A DNA stretch of 64,000 nucleotides from Rhynchospora pubera (Eukaryota; Streptophyta; Magnoliopsida; Poales; Cyperaceae): assembly GCA_028095005.1 (NCBI GenBank), contig CM051463.1, forward strand, positions 77,370,697 to 77,434,696, read 5' to 3'. A model generated the notes under the pieces. It was not told the DNA's origin and did not search any database. It saw only the letters and a list, made by a program, of their open reading frames with translations. Position 1 is the stretch's first letter; every line of letters begins with the position of its first letter. Position numbers and translations under genes: made by a program. Shown piece by piece: positions 47,825-59,400 of this stretch.

Positions 47825-47930
47825 CTTAATTTGATCGGCGGAGAAGAGAACGCTACTCAAACCTAATCTCCTTCGGGAACGCTAATCAACCCTAATCAGA
47901 GCAACCTTCCGATTGGCGGTGAAGGTGAGA
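47825..47930 (+). other. Possible noncoding first exon of an unidentified plus-strand gene
   Basis: A less AT-rich stretch with leader character (CGGCGGAGAAGAGAACGC, CCTAATCTCC, CCTAATCAGAGC) ends GGTGAAG-GTGAGAT, a good splice donor. No ATG frame follows. A candidate downstream exon is at 50058-50300. The gene is unproven. 47931-49440 between them holds nothing else I can support. Confidence 0.25.
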
Positions 47931-49444
47931 TATTCGGTTTGCTTCGCAGTTTCCGCTATCAAAATAGAAGATAGGAGGTAGGTTTCGTAAGTTGCTTTAT
48001 CGTTTTTCAGGTACCAGATAAAGGTTGTAGTTTCTGGCTTTAGTGTTCGGTTCCGTACTATTAATTGAAGACGGGTGTCCTCGACTCCGACTTCTCTCTT
48101 CTCCTCACATGATTTGTAGTCAGCTAGAAAAATTCAAAGCTAGTTATAAGTAGGATCATTAATAAATCATGAATTCATAAAATTTATTACTAACTCTGGT
48201 ACTCAAATGGGTATCATATTCTTCATTTCGAGTTCTAATTGAATATCACCACATTTTTTGGATTTCAACCAAAGACCTTACCCATCCTAATCAGATTAGG
48301 AACCTCTTTCACCCAAATCAGTTTGTGCTTCTCTCTTAATTCGTTATAGGAAATATTAATGTAGGAAATTTTTTACCTTTAACAACATTGTGAGAGTCCC
48401 GGGCATACCCAGAGTCCCAGACAAGTGGTGTTGCACATACTTGACTGGTTTTATCTTGAGTATTATATGCTAAAATCAGTTTTGAGTATAAATCTTCACA
48501 TATACTGGTACAATTTTATTGGTTTAAATGCTCTTGCTGCTCTTCACAATTGTAATTTTTAGAGAGAGAGAGATTTCTGGGAAGTAGAGTATTAATCTGG
48601 AATAAAGGGTCAATTTGGGATGAAGAAATTTCTGCAATTTGTCTCATGTTAAGTTTTTAGTTCAGTTAGGCTAGTTAATTTCTGACAGCTTTCCTTGAGC
48701 ACTCGAAAATCAATAAAATTCAAGGGCTAAGTTGTAAAATAAAGTGTTATCGGGTCGGGTAGAGATTGCTGGTCAGAGATCAAATAAGTGGTTAGATATG
48801 TTAGTTTCATGGTTTGAGTTGCAGCTTTACCAAAAAAAAAAAAAACATTGCAAATTTGTTTACTGGTTGAATAGAAAAATGGTTGTTTTAGAAGAAGGAT
48901 TATGTTTCTTGTTCCTACAATTTTTTAAGTAATGAATGGTAAGAAACCAAGAATGCTTACTGTTGCTTATTAGAATGAAGAATTTTGACAAAATATTATA
49001 TAAAAGGATTTTGATGAATATAGGGCTTCTGGTAAATGAACTAAAAGAATTTGCTGAAATTATATAAAAAGTATATAGTTGGTAAAAAGAAGTTATCTTA
49101 TTTCAAAATTAGTGGAGGTATTGCTCTATCCTTGTTCAATTTCTGTCTTGCTAGTGTCCTTGCAACTATGATGATGCAGTTAAGAGTGTTTATTTCTTTT
49201 TTTGCATTTGCTGTTTTTCAAGTTAGACCCGACAGAGAATGACAGCATATAGGGTAATTTGTATAGTTAAGATGATGCAGTTAAGATGTGTGGCACCATT
49301 TTTCATATGATTCTGTATAAGTTTTATAGTTATGGATACTACTAGGGTAAAATCACACATCCTTGACGGCCTTCCTTACAAGGTCAGAAAATTGTTCATT
49401 CACATTTCAAGTAAAATACTTGCTAGTTTTTTCATTTGTGGTTA

Positions 49445-49578
49445 CTGCTCATATACTGTACAGGTTGTGTGGTACTAATTTCTTCTCAAATGCAAATAGG
49501 CATCAACACAGCTTTCGTAAAAAAGTAAAGAACAGAAGCTACTAGTTCAAAATTACATATCATTCTTTAATTCAAAAC
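49445..49578 (+). repeat. Local duplication, copy 1 (other copy 50375-50525)
   Basis: GTACAGGTTGTGTGGT, CTCAAATGCAAATAGGCATC, CAGAAGCTACTAGTTCAA and ATTCTTTAATTCAAAAC occur in the same order in both places, with small indels (copy 2 has an extra ACATA repeat). Confidence 0.8.
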
Positions 49579-50057
49579 AAAAAATTGCATAAATTCAAAT
49601 GCTCTAATTATTGTGGTAATTTTAGTTATGACTTATGTGATAAGAATTTATGTGTCAGTCTCAGATACCGGTGGCCGTTGATCATCTGGCTCAAGCGGTC
49701 TCAAGTTTCGACCCTACCTGAGCCGCCTAAGACTTGTCGAGTTGGGTATCTGTATGTGTCATTATCTGTTCCAACCAATTTTCCATCACTTCAATGTCTG
49801 ATAGATGGCCCCACATATTTGGATAAATTAAGGTAGGTCATGTCTCCATAACGTCCCTAGTAAAAGGAATGCTCCAAACTAATTTCATTGCCTATGCTGT
49901 TATCATAGAAATAAGGTAAAAAAAATACTGAAAATTGATAACAATCAGTGTGTGCTGGTTGGATCATGTTCTAACCCGAGCCAACCTGTTTTTAATTAGG
50001 GAAGCTCCGTTCATTGTGTTGCTTAGGTTTTTTTTTATTTAACCTTTCTTATTGCAG

Positions 50058-50300
50058 AAGGAGTTGGTCAAACGGTTGCATATCACTGCTTTACTGAACA
50101 ACTTGGACAGAGGAGTGTCAGAGAAGGAAGCGGAATCTGAAGCCAATGATAAGCCCCCAGTCTCCACTGATTCAGATGCAACTGATTCACTTCAATCGGA
50201 TGTCAAGCTCCACCCAAGAGCTTCCTTCTCTTCGTTTCTCAACATAGAGATAGATTATATGATGCATACATTTGTGTTATACATGGATGTGCGCACGGGT
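50058..50300 (+). pseudogene. Exon-like open stretch, family not recognised
   Basis: After an acceptor (TTATTGCAG) the frame reads KELVKRLHITALLNNLDRGV and continues through an acidic Ser/Asp-rich segment (STDSDATDSLQSD) to TAA near 50306; a donor-like CACGG-GTACGT is inside the end. A second open block at about 49640-49832 ends at TTAAG-GTAGGT. The two do not join in an obvious frame. This may be part of the gene that begins near 47825, or a relic. Confidence 0.3.
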
Positions 50301-50374
50301 ACGTAAGGGGGTGTTTGACTGAGGATATATTGAACTAATCATGTGGCTGTTCCTAGGTATACGTAATTACTGAT

Positions 50375-50525
50375 CACGTGTTGTACAGGTTGTGTGGTCA
50401 TATTTACAATCATTTCTTTTCAAATGCAAATAGGCATCGATACAGCTTTATAAAAAAAAAGTATATAACAGAAGCTACTAGTTCAACATAACATAACATA
50501 ACATAACATTCTTTAGTTCAAAACT
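50375..50525 (+). repeat. Local duplication, copy 2
   Basis: See the copy at 49445-49578. It contains an (ACATA) microsatellite run at about 50490-50510. A second short repeat, CGACCGAGAGAATTGCATA with flanks, occurs at about 50619 and 50689. Confidence 0.8.
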
Positions 50526-51024
50526 AACCCTGCAGCTAAAGTGAATTAAATTGTGAACCGAAGGGAATCATGAATATATAGCCATGTGGGATTAGGATCC
50601 CAGTAGAATTATCAATAACGACCGAGAGAATTGCATAATGAAAGAAATAACCACCCAGTAGAAATAACTACTATTAAGTATTAACGACCGAGAGAATTGC
50701 ATATTGAAAGAAATAACCACTCAGTACAATTATTAGCCAATAAAGAAATGACGCATCAGCCAATTGGAGAGTGGTTGCTGTCAAAATTAGAATTAGAAAT
50801 TTGCACCTGGCATTGTATAATTGCATAATGAAAGAAATACGATTGCAAAAAAAATAATAATAATAATAATGACGACTGAATTAAATGATGCAAATGCATA
50901 AATGGAAGGAAATCATTTAGGAATTGCAAAAAATTAAATCGATGGTGGTTCAGTAATTTCCATGATTTAATCATAAAAAAATAAAATTTAAATAAAATTA
51001 AAAAAAATCATTTAATGAATCATT

Positions 51025-52660
51025 GAAACAAATTAAAAAATTTACTTGTTCATTGAATCTTGAAACGATTTTAAAAAAAATTATTTAGGACGAATTTTAG
51101 GTTTACAAATTTAATTTTTCATTTGGACAATATTTCCAATTTTAAAAATTGATAAATGAAATTTTATGATATTGTAATATGCACAATGATATTTGGCGAT
51201 TAAGTCACCTTAAGTGTTTGGATTGTTTATTTGAATTTCTGAATTAAAGATTTATTCGAGTTTGACGGAGCAATTAGTCAAATTGCATTTGCTGTAGCAG
51301 TCCTCCTTAGCTTAGTTTAATACAGTACAAGCATAAGAGCTATTAAATTGCTAAAACAAATTACTTGTTCATTAAATCATTGAAACGATTTGAAAAAAAT
51401 TATTTAGGAAGAATTTAGGTTTACAAATTTAATTTTTCATTTTGGACAATATTTCCAATTTTAAAAATTGATAAATGAAATTTTATGATATTGTAATATG
51501 CACAATGATATTTGGCGATTAAATCACCTTAAGTTTTTGAATTGTTTATTTGAACTTCTGAATTAAAGATCTATTCGAGTTTGACAGAGTAATTAGTCAA
51601 ATTGCATTTGCTATAGCAGTCTTCCTTAGCTTAGTGACATTCTATATAATCTGCAAGAATGTGTCATTCTTGTAGATTATACGTTTCTTGATCTAGAGTT
51701 GATCGCCTAGTTGCGCGTATACGATCCAACTCCATCAAGGGGCCCAGTAGATATCATCACTCACTAGGTGAACTAATGAGGGACATACGGTTGTCTTGAT
51801 GACTAGTTTCTCCCCGCACAATTCAAGAGACCATAAATAAAGTCCGTACAGCAGCCCTTATCAGGAATCAGCGTTAGACGATATTTATAGAACCTATCCT
51901 CATGTGGAGAAACTGAATCGTCTCAAACTCAGAATCAAATACGTATGAAATAAATAATGACATATAACACAATCCATATATTTATTTCATTGGGTCATGT
52001 CCTGTGATATGTTCCAGTAACATATACATATGCAATTAAATCGGTAACTCCTTACCTATGATTTGTAGAACTTAATCATCACTTAACTTGCATACTAATC
52101 TTATATGATAATTAATGTTCCTTGTTAATTATCAAGATTATGGACTTTTTAGAGATATTATTGTCATTCTGACGAATGATCCACAAAGATCTACAATTCA
52201 GATCCTCAACCTGAATGATACGTCAATAATAAACTCTAGGAACAAATGATCAAGTATCATCAATAACATAAACTAATATAATAGCGACCAACTGATTGGC
52301 TTCTAGGACATATATCTAACATAGTGATATTCGACAACTAAATCGCCTTTGGTGTTTTGGATTCTTTATTTGAACTTCTGAATTCAAGATCTATTCGAGT
52401 TTGATGGAGCTATTAGTCAAATTGCTTTTGCCGTAGCATTTCTCAGTTTAATTAATAAAATACAAGCATAAAAGCTATTAAATTGCTGAAACAGATTACT
52501 TGTTCATTAAATCATTGAAATGATTGTAAAATTTTTATTTAGGACAAATTTTAGGTTTACAAATTTAATATTTCATTTTGGACAATATTTCCAATTTAAA
52601 AAATTGATAAATGAAATTTTATGATATTTTCCATGCATAATAATATTCGGTGATTAAATC
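51025..52660. repeat. Tandem repeat of about 320 bp, three partial units, split by an LTR fragment
   Basis: Markers repeat in order: TTACTTGTTCATTRAATC, TTTAGGTTTACAAATTTAAT, GATATTTGGCGATTAARTCACC, TCTATTCGAGTTTGA. Unit 1 is about 51040-51350, unit 2 about 51360-51636 and unit 3 about 52322-52660. The marker GATATTTGGCGAT recurs 319-320 bases apart between units 1 and 2. Confidence 0.75.
51637..52321 (-). repeat. Diverged copia LTR fragment, reversed
   Basis: The reverse complement starts TGTTAGATATATGTCCTAG and follows the first ~680 bp of the 22331 LTR with many differences (shared GATCCTCAACCTGAATGAT, TTTATTTATGGTCTCTTGAA-type and CCTCATGTGGA segments, seen here on the plus strand). It stops at the LTR's ATAATCTGCAAGAATG. 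TAGTG stands on both sides (51632-51636, 52322-52326), as a 5-bp target duplication would, although the LTR 3' end (CA) is missing. Confidence 0.8.
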
Positions 52661-53316
52661 AAAATATATCTGCTAAAATTTGTTAAAAATATGCAACACA
52701 AAGTTGTCCACGTCATCTATCCATGGACGTCATCTATCCATGGACAAAGTTATTACATAGAAATAACATTGTTTGGAACTTTGGATACTTTAATATATCG
52801 AAGGGATATAGTCACAAGATAATACATAGTGCCTATTTTTAACCGGGGCTTCAGTATATTATAGAATAATCTTTGCATATACTTGCAAGTAATTATCCAA
52901 TCAGCACATCGACCAACCAAATTAAAAAATAGAGACCTGAACAGGCACAAAATTGATTGCCAAAAATTTCAGCAAATTACAATAAACAATAAAGCCATTC
53001 AGATATAATACTCTAATCAACCAACAAAATTTCAATGCCTCCTCAATTTTCTAACATTCCACAGTGAGGTAGCACGTAGTTATTCTGTGATCACAAATTT
53101 AATTTTCCGTTTGCATGCTTTTCTAGATACACTGGAAAAACCTCCCATTAACCCATAAAACAAATCCCAAAAACAAGGTCAAGTGCCTTAGAAAGGTTCT
53201 AATAATTGCCTTAGAAAAAACTTTCCATTAACCCAGAATTCAATGCCTCCCATTTTGACCTAGTTTGTTTTGGTTAAGACTCTCATTTAATATTTGCTTC
53301 TGCACATGTTCGACAG
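52661..53316. other. Intergenic, nothing supported
   Basis: AT-rich sequence with a short direct repeat around GTCATCTATCCATGGAC (about 52712 and 52729). Confidence 0.4.
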
Positions 53317-53428
53317 GTTTTACACCAATTATCAAAGAACTGCTGAACTGAGTGTTATTCTTTTGGAGTGCCCTTCTCAGCATCATATCGGACTCTACAT
53401 AGCCAGAACCAGTTGTTTCCTCCCTCAG
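53317..53428 (+). pseudogene. Single exon-like block, family not recognised
   Basis: It is bounded by TTCGACAG and CTCAG-GTAAAG and reads FYTNYQRTAELSVILLECPS then HHIGLYIARTSCFLPQ. The sequence looks protein-like, but no neighbouring exons were found. It may be a gene scrap. Confidence 0.3.
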
Positions 53429-54790
53429 GTAAAGCAATGGATAACACCAGTGCAGCACTTCCTAGACTTATGCATGTGTAGAAAGTTAGCAGAGCTGCTT
53501 ATGCACTACTTGTAACTTGTATTGAATTAATTTACTGAATGGAATACAGGTTAGGGTTCATCGGCATTATCCTGCAAATTAAGAATAAAATATCAGTTTA
53601 AATTACCAAGACAAGTTTAATTAACTAGCAAATAAATACTGACCTGATGAAAGAGTTTCAATATAACATGGTTAAATGATAAAAGGTCATAGCCTATAGT
53701 GGCGGTAAATCAATAAAACAAAAAAAAAACAATTTCCAAAAATTAAAAAAACAATTAAAGTGTGAATGTCCACAATAGTTTACAGTGAGTGGTTTACTAG
53801 GCACATTGAAAGATGCCTAGCTAATTACATCCCTGATTGAGGCTTACTTTCATTCAATATAATGGGAAAAATAATCTTGAAATTCAATTGCCTAGCAGAA
53901 AATTAATGGCCTGAAATGAGCATGTCGATCCAATTGGTTAAGTATCACTATCACTGAGAGTCTGATACACAAAAGACCTGAAATTTCTATTTCTTTACTG
54001 GAGCACAACTAATACATTGTCAGGTTTATATCCAATAAAAAAAGGTTTTTGCAGAAATCCTCTATCTCTTTTACCAGATTCAGTAAAACCGAACTAAAAT
54101 ATAATTCATGGGCTATTTGAATAAAAAAGGTGGAAACGTCACCCCAGTTCCATTTTTAAAAATGAAACAGATACAAAACATAAAGACAGAAACGAGAAGT
54201 AAATCTCATCCTGGCAAAACCCAAAATCCAAGAGCAAAAGTAAATTCAAAGCAGCTAAAGCAAACTACACCCAATCACAGATAAACATATACATGTTTAA
54301 ATCAGACCCAAATCTAAAAAGTAAAAATTAATACAAACCAATAATTGACACAAACATTTATGAAATTAGAATAAGAGGAACACCACAGTTTTAGGCAGCC
54401 AATTACTGGGAACCAATTAGCCTCCCTGAACTCTTGAAATAGCACAAACATTCATGGTGATTGATGAAGGTCTTTAATTAAACGCTGATGTATCAGGACT
54501 GGTACCAAATCCCTTTAAGAATTTTGGTGGAGACTCTCTGTCCGCTCACTCATTAGCAAACACAAACCATAGCACAAACCATAAATTATTATAGACATCA
54601 AACCAAACATTCAAAGTTCAGACTTCTAAAACATCACAGTAGTTGATTAGAGCAATGGAGGTTCGGTAGCCCATTTGGGAACAACAATTCAGTATCTCCA
54701 ATCAAATCTCATCCAGGAAATAGAAAATAAGAAAAGGAAATAGAGAAACCAATTAAACCTACTACTTCGGTTCAATGTTGAAAAAGCTCA

Positions 54791-54910
54791 CCCGGAATCA
54801 TGGAAGAGGCACGAGGGATCTGAACTCCGGAGTTCGTGATGGGGAGGAGAGACTGGAGGCGATATTGATCGGTGATCCGAAGAGAAGAAGAGAGACTGAA
54901 CGGAGAACGG
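54791..54910 (-). other. Possible first exon of a small minus-strand gene
   Basis: A C/T-rich leader leads to ATG (54798-54800) in ATGATTCCGG-GTGAGC, a strong donor after only ten coding bases. A candidate second exon on the minus strand near 54500-54550 would add ESPPKFLKGF after MIPADR, and a short block near 53560 reads DNADEP before a stop, but the joins are not all consistent. 53429-54790 otherwise holds no supported gene. Confidence 0.25.
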
Positions 54911-55773
54911 AGAGAACAAAAAATAACGAAACTGTGCAATTCCAATAATACCCCTCGCATTTTGAACGGCTGTGATTACGGATTGCAAAATTCGGGTTTT
55001 GAGTTGGGCTTAATCAGCCCTCATGGCAGAATCTCCCAAATAAAATATTTATATTTATAGCCGCTATCTCATTTGGTCCTGTGGGACTAAAGAAGCGCTC
55101 GCTAGTCGCTAAATAGTGTTAATCGCTTGCCTAGTGCCTAATATGGCTGTTAGTGGGCTGACGATGTTTTTGGGCTGCTCTAACTTAAGCAATTGACATT
55201 TAACTTCCTTTCTAGTTTCTATATATTATATTTGTATATTTGTATTGTACTTCGTTTTGGGCATTTATAAAGACCTTCAAATAAGTTCACCGCGTCTTTT
55301 GTTTGAATACCAATAAATTGTACCGTTTGGAGCAAAAAGCATTGAACAACCAGAAAATACTAACAGTGATTCATCAACAAAAGCATTGCATTTATAGGAA
55401 ATTCTATGTTATGAAATACAATATATACTTGAAAGGTTATAGTTGCCATACACCATTCAATGCACGTCAACAGTCCCTACAAAAACCTCCCACAAAAAAA
55501 GAAGGGGTTTCTAAACCCCTGGTTTCTTATTATTAATTGAAACCATTGGCACACCTTTACATGAATACCCTCATCTATAATCCTCGCCCTTCTAAACGAC
55601 TAAACCTCAGGCACTCACACCTGTCTATACATATTCCCCACCTCCAATACAGTAACAATTTATACAGTACATACCAAAGGGTGTTCCCCATCACAGAATT
55701 CTTCAGCATGTCCCTGTGCTTGCGCCAGTTGTACCCTTCTGTCAGTGAAACCACAGATAGTCTGCAGCTTGTA

Positions 55774-55911
55774 CTATGTATACCAGTTGAACCAGCCTCT
55801 CCACCGCCTCATCTGTCCTTCTTTGGCCGTAAGTTGTCTGAACTTCCGATCATCAATCAGCTTCGCTAAATTCCCCACCTCGTCTGTTCTATTCTTCACC
55901 AACTCATCCGT
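55774..55911 (-). other. Possible terminal exon, family not recognised
   Basis: After an acceptor-like CTTCAATAG the minus strand reads TDELVKNRTDEVGNLAKLID and then FRQLTAKEGQMRRWRGWFNW, ending in TAG (55774-55776): 45 residues of protein-like sequence. It lies 0.5 kb downstream of the CSB stop codon. It could be an alternative 3' exon of that transcript, the last exon of a lost gene, or an old coding relic in the 3' UTR. 54911-55773 and 55912-56420 show nothing else. Confidence 0.35.
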
Positions 55912-56420
55912 CTATTGAAGCAGTCTTTTTTTTACTGGTGAATGTACTGGTCACCTCTCAAGCTACGCTAAATTGGCCATCATTTCCAGTTTGCACCAAT
56001 GTCAATTCTTCTACAAATTTTGTGTGACATAAAATCAGCATGTATCTGGTCCTTCTGTACTGACCTGTACCAGTAGTGTTATATCTTGCCCAGACTAGTT
56101 TCCTGACAAGTAACAACCTCAAGCCGCAAAATCTTTAACCAATCATTTTTCCTAGCTCTTCTTTTGAGAAAAAAAAAAGAAGAAGTATTTTACTAGACTA
56201 TGTTTTTGCCCCTAGCGCATAAAAATCATTCTATCTTGTTAGCAGTATGACAAGCAAATGAACCCATAATCAATTCATCCAAAAGTTTAGTTCTATTCTT
56301 CACCTTTTAGTTAGTTTTCAAGAAAAAACCAGAGAGAGACCTTATTTGATAGTCTCCAATACTTAAAAAAAATAAAAAAATAAAAATTTAAAGCAACAGA
56401 GAATTCTATCTCTAGTCTAA

Positions 56421-59400
56421 CTATTGCTCGTATTCAGGTTTCAAAACCCACTTTGAACCATTAGCTCCCTTCTCTAAAGCAGCGATCTCCTTCAAGAGAC
56501 TCTTAAACATTACCAAGTCCTCAGATCTAACTCTATTTTTAAAATATTCTGTGATAGACACAGAATCAGCACTGCCCCCTCTCTCTTGCAAAAAGCTACA
56601 AATCAACCTAATGAGCACTTCAGGCTGAATCACCACATTTCTACTTCCACTCCCACCCCTTCTCCCCTCCAAATCCCTCTCAATTGCATCTGAAGCAGCA
56701 CTTGCATGGGTCCCATGAATCCTATTTAAAAGCTCGGCCGATGATAGAACCCTCCCATTAGCTGGTCCAATCCCAGAACCAATAGAAAAGGAGGCCGAAG
56801 TGGTGGTCCTAGTCGTGACTACATGGTGAGTCCCAGTGGACCCAAACCTTCTGCCAGATGGGGCAGGAGCACCAGCTGATCCTGCATGGCCTGTCCAGGT
56901 GGGGACCGCAAAGCTCTCATGGCTACGAAGCATACTAGAGTTACGTAATGCCTCAGCTGCTCTGTGTGCAATTCTTGAGGCCTCTTCTTCCATGCGCAGC
57001 TTCTGGTCTTCACTGACATTCAGTATGGCATCATGGTTCATGGCACTCTATAGAGAGGAGAGATATTAGACACAGGACACAAAACCAATAAGGGAACAGG
57101 ACACCCATCAGTTTGGCACCAAAATTGACAAGCAAAGGGCTTGCAAAATTACTGCACTTTGGCCTGCTCAGGGAATCGAAAGGGTTTTCAGTGAAGTTTT
57201 TTTTTTTTTGCATCGATGGCTTGGGCCTAAATTAATTTAATTGAAAGCCTAACTCAGGCCACCTAATCTAATAAAATATTTTTTTAACAAATTCAAATAA
57301 AAAACTAACATGAATCCCATGAGCATCCATAAGACTCTTCAGTATATCGTTCCCTTCATCGGCCTTTTCGCTCTCTTCTTCCAGGACCTTCTCCTTTCCT
57401 TTTTCATCCTTCCATGCGTCTGTTCCGCTTTCAACCCTAACATTGACATCTTCTGACAGCTGTGCAAAGATATTCGACGTCTCCGTATTTCCAGCATCAT
57501 GTTGGAGCGTAAAGAGGTCCTTCATGTCCTTTGCCTTGAAAAACCTCTTTTGGAGGGGGTTTTTAAGCACTTTGTGGGTAAGGAAGTTCTTGTAGATCTG
57601 CCGCTGGTAAACCTTTTCCTCTATAGTGCCACGAGTTATCAAGCGGTAAACCGTGACATCCCGTTTCTGGCCAATTCGCCAAGCTCGCTCCCTTGCCTGA
57701 AACAACAGGAATTGTACCCATTATTTATCGGTTCGAAGCATACATACAGAAATTTCAGATATGTGCAAAAACATCCCTAGAAACTTTACATTTTGTTGAC
57801 GGGCAAACAAAGTTGCTTTTTCAGCTATCCAATGTAAGCCCAGGTATGTGACAATGTAAAAAGAAAAACATGTTTTCTGTATACTTGATCTAAAAGATTG
57901 CATAAAAATACAAAACATTTCTTATACACCCAAGCTACAATTTATAATATCTGCAATCCAACATATTTCGTGTCAATTTCAAACACAAAATTGTGGCAAT
58001 AACTGCAAATAATACAAATATGAGGTTCAGTTAAAGAAAAAAAAATTCTCAACCATTTCCATATCTTTAATTTTATTTATTATTTATTATTATTTTTTTC
58101 CCTTTTTTTTGGTTATCCACCTTATCCTTTTTTTCTCTCTTTTTCCAATTGAAGTGTGAAAATGCAATAACCTACATTTGCAAATGTATAAGCAAAAGAT
58201 CCTCACCAACAGGGGATAGCAGAAAAGCTTTCAACAATACATACCTGCATGTCAGTAGAAGGGTTCCAGTCCGGATCATAAATGATAACTCGATCGGCAC
58301 CTGTTAGGTTTGTCCCAAGACCGCCCACCTTTGTTGTAAGAAGGAACACAAAAACTTCGTTAGAGTTATTGAACTCATCCATCAGTGCCATTCTCTGTTT
58401 TACAGGAGTATAACCATCCATCCTCCTATAGACATATTCCTTTGAGTTCACATATTTCTCTAAAATATCTAGCATTTGCTGGGTCTGCGTAAATATCAAG
58501 ACCCTATGCCCCTGCTCCTTCCAAACCTTCATTACTTGATCCACGACCTGCATCTTACCACTCCGCATTGGATTGCCATAATCTGGATCTCCCTGACTGA
58601 ATTCTCTCTCCAATAGATCAGGGTGGTTGCAAATTTTTCGCATAATATCAATGCCATACAGAGAATTTCTACTCCCCTCAAAAATCTGCTCGACATCTGA
58701 GCTAGCCAGAAAAGCCCGGTATGCTGATAATTGTACAGGTGTCAGACTGCAAAACAACACATGCTCAGTTTTCTTGGGAAGTTGTGCATTGACATCAGCC
58801 TTCATGCGCCTCAGCAGGTATGGCATGATAATATCTCTCAGTGCCACTGCGCAGCGATAAGCTGTCGAGACCTGTAATGGGGTCGCATTTGCATAACCGC
58901 CAATTGTGATCGGTACCGAGAATTCAGCCTCGAATACTGGCAATACCCCCAATTTTCCAGGAAAGACAAAATCAAACAGAGACCATAACTCAGACAACTT
59001 ATTTTGAATTGGTGCACCTGTCATGATAATCCGTCGCTTGGTTTTAAATTCTTTGCAAATTAGAGTTATATCAGCATTTGGGTTTCTAATCCTGTGTCCC
59101 TCATCTAAAACCATGTAACCCCATCTTATTCCCGATAACTTATCACGGTTAATCCGGACTTGCTCATAAGTTGTCAGCAATAGCCCAGAATCAGAATTAA
59201 GCACCCGATCAATGACCTTAACCCATTTGTCACTCTTTCGGGCCTTTGCGTGCAACTTCTTATCCTCCTCATCATCAAGATCCTCACTCCCACTCTCTGA
59301 TGATGTCTTTGTGTTGGATCTGAGAGCAGAATCATGCAGGATTGCCACTTTAAATTTGGGGTACCATGTCTTTGCTTCTCTTTCCCACTGTTCAAGAAGT

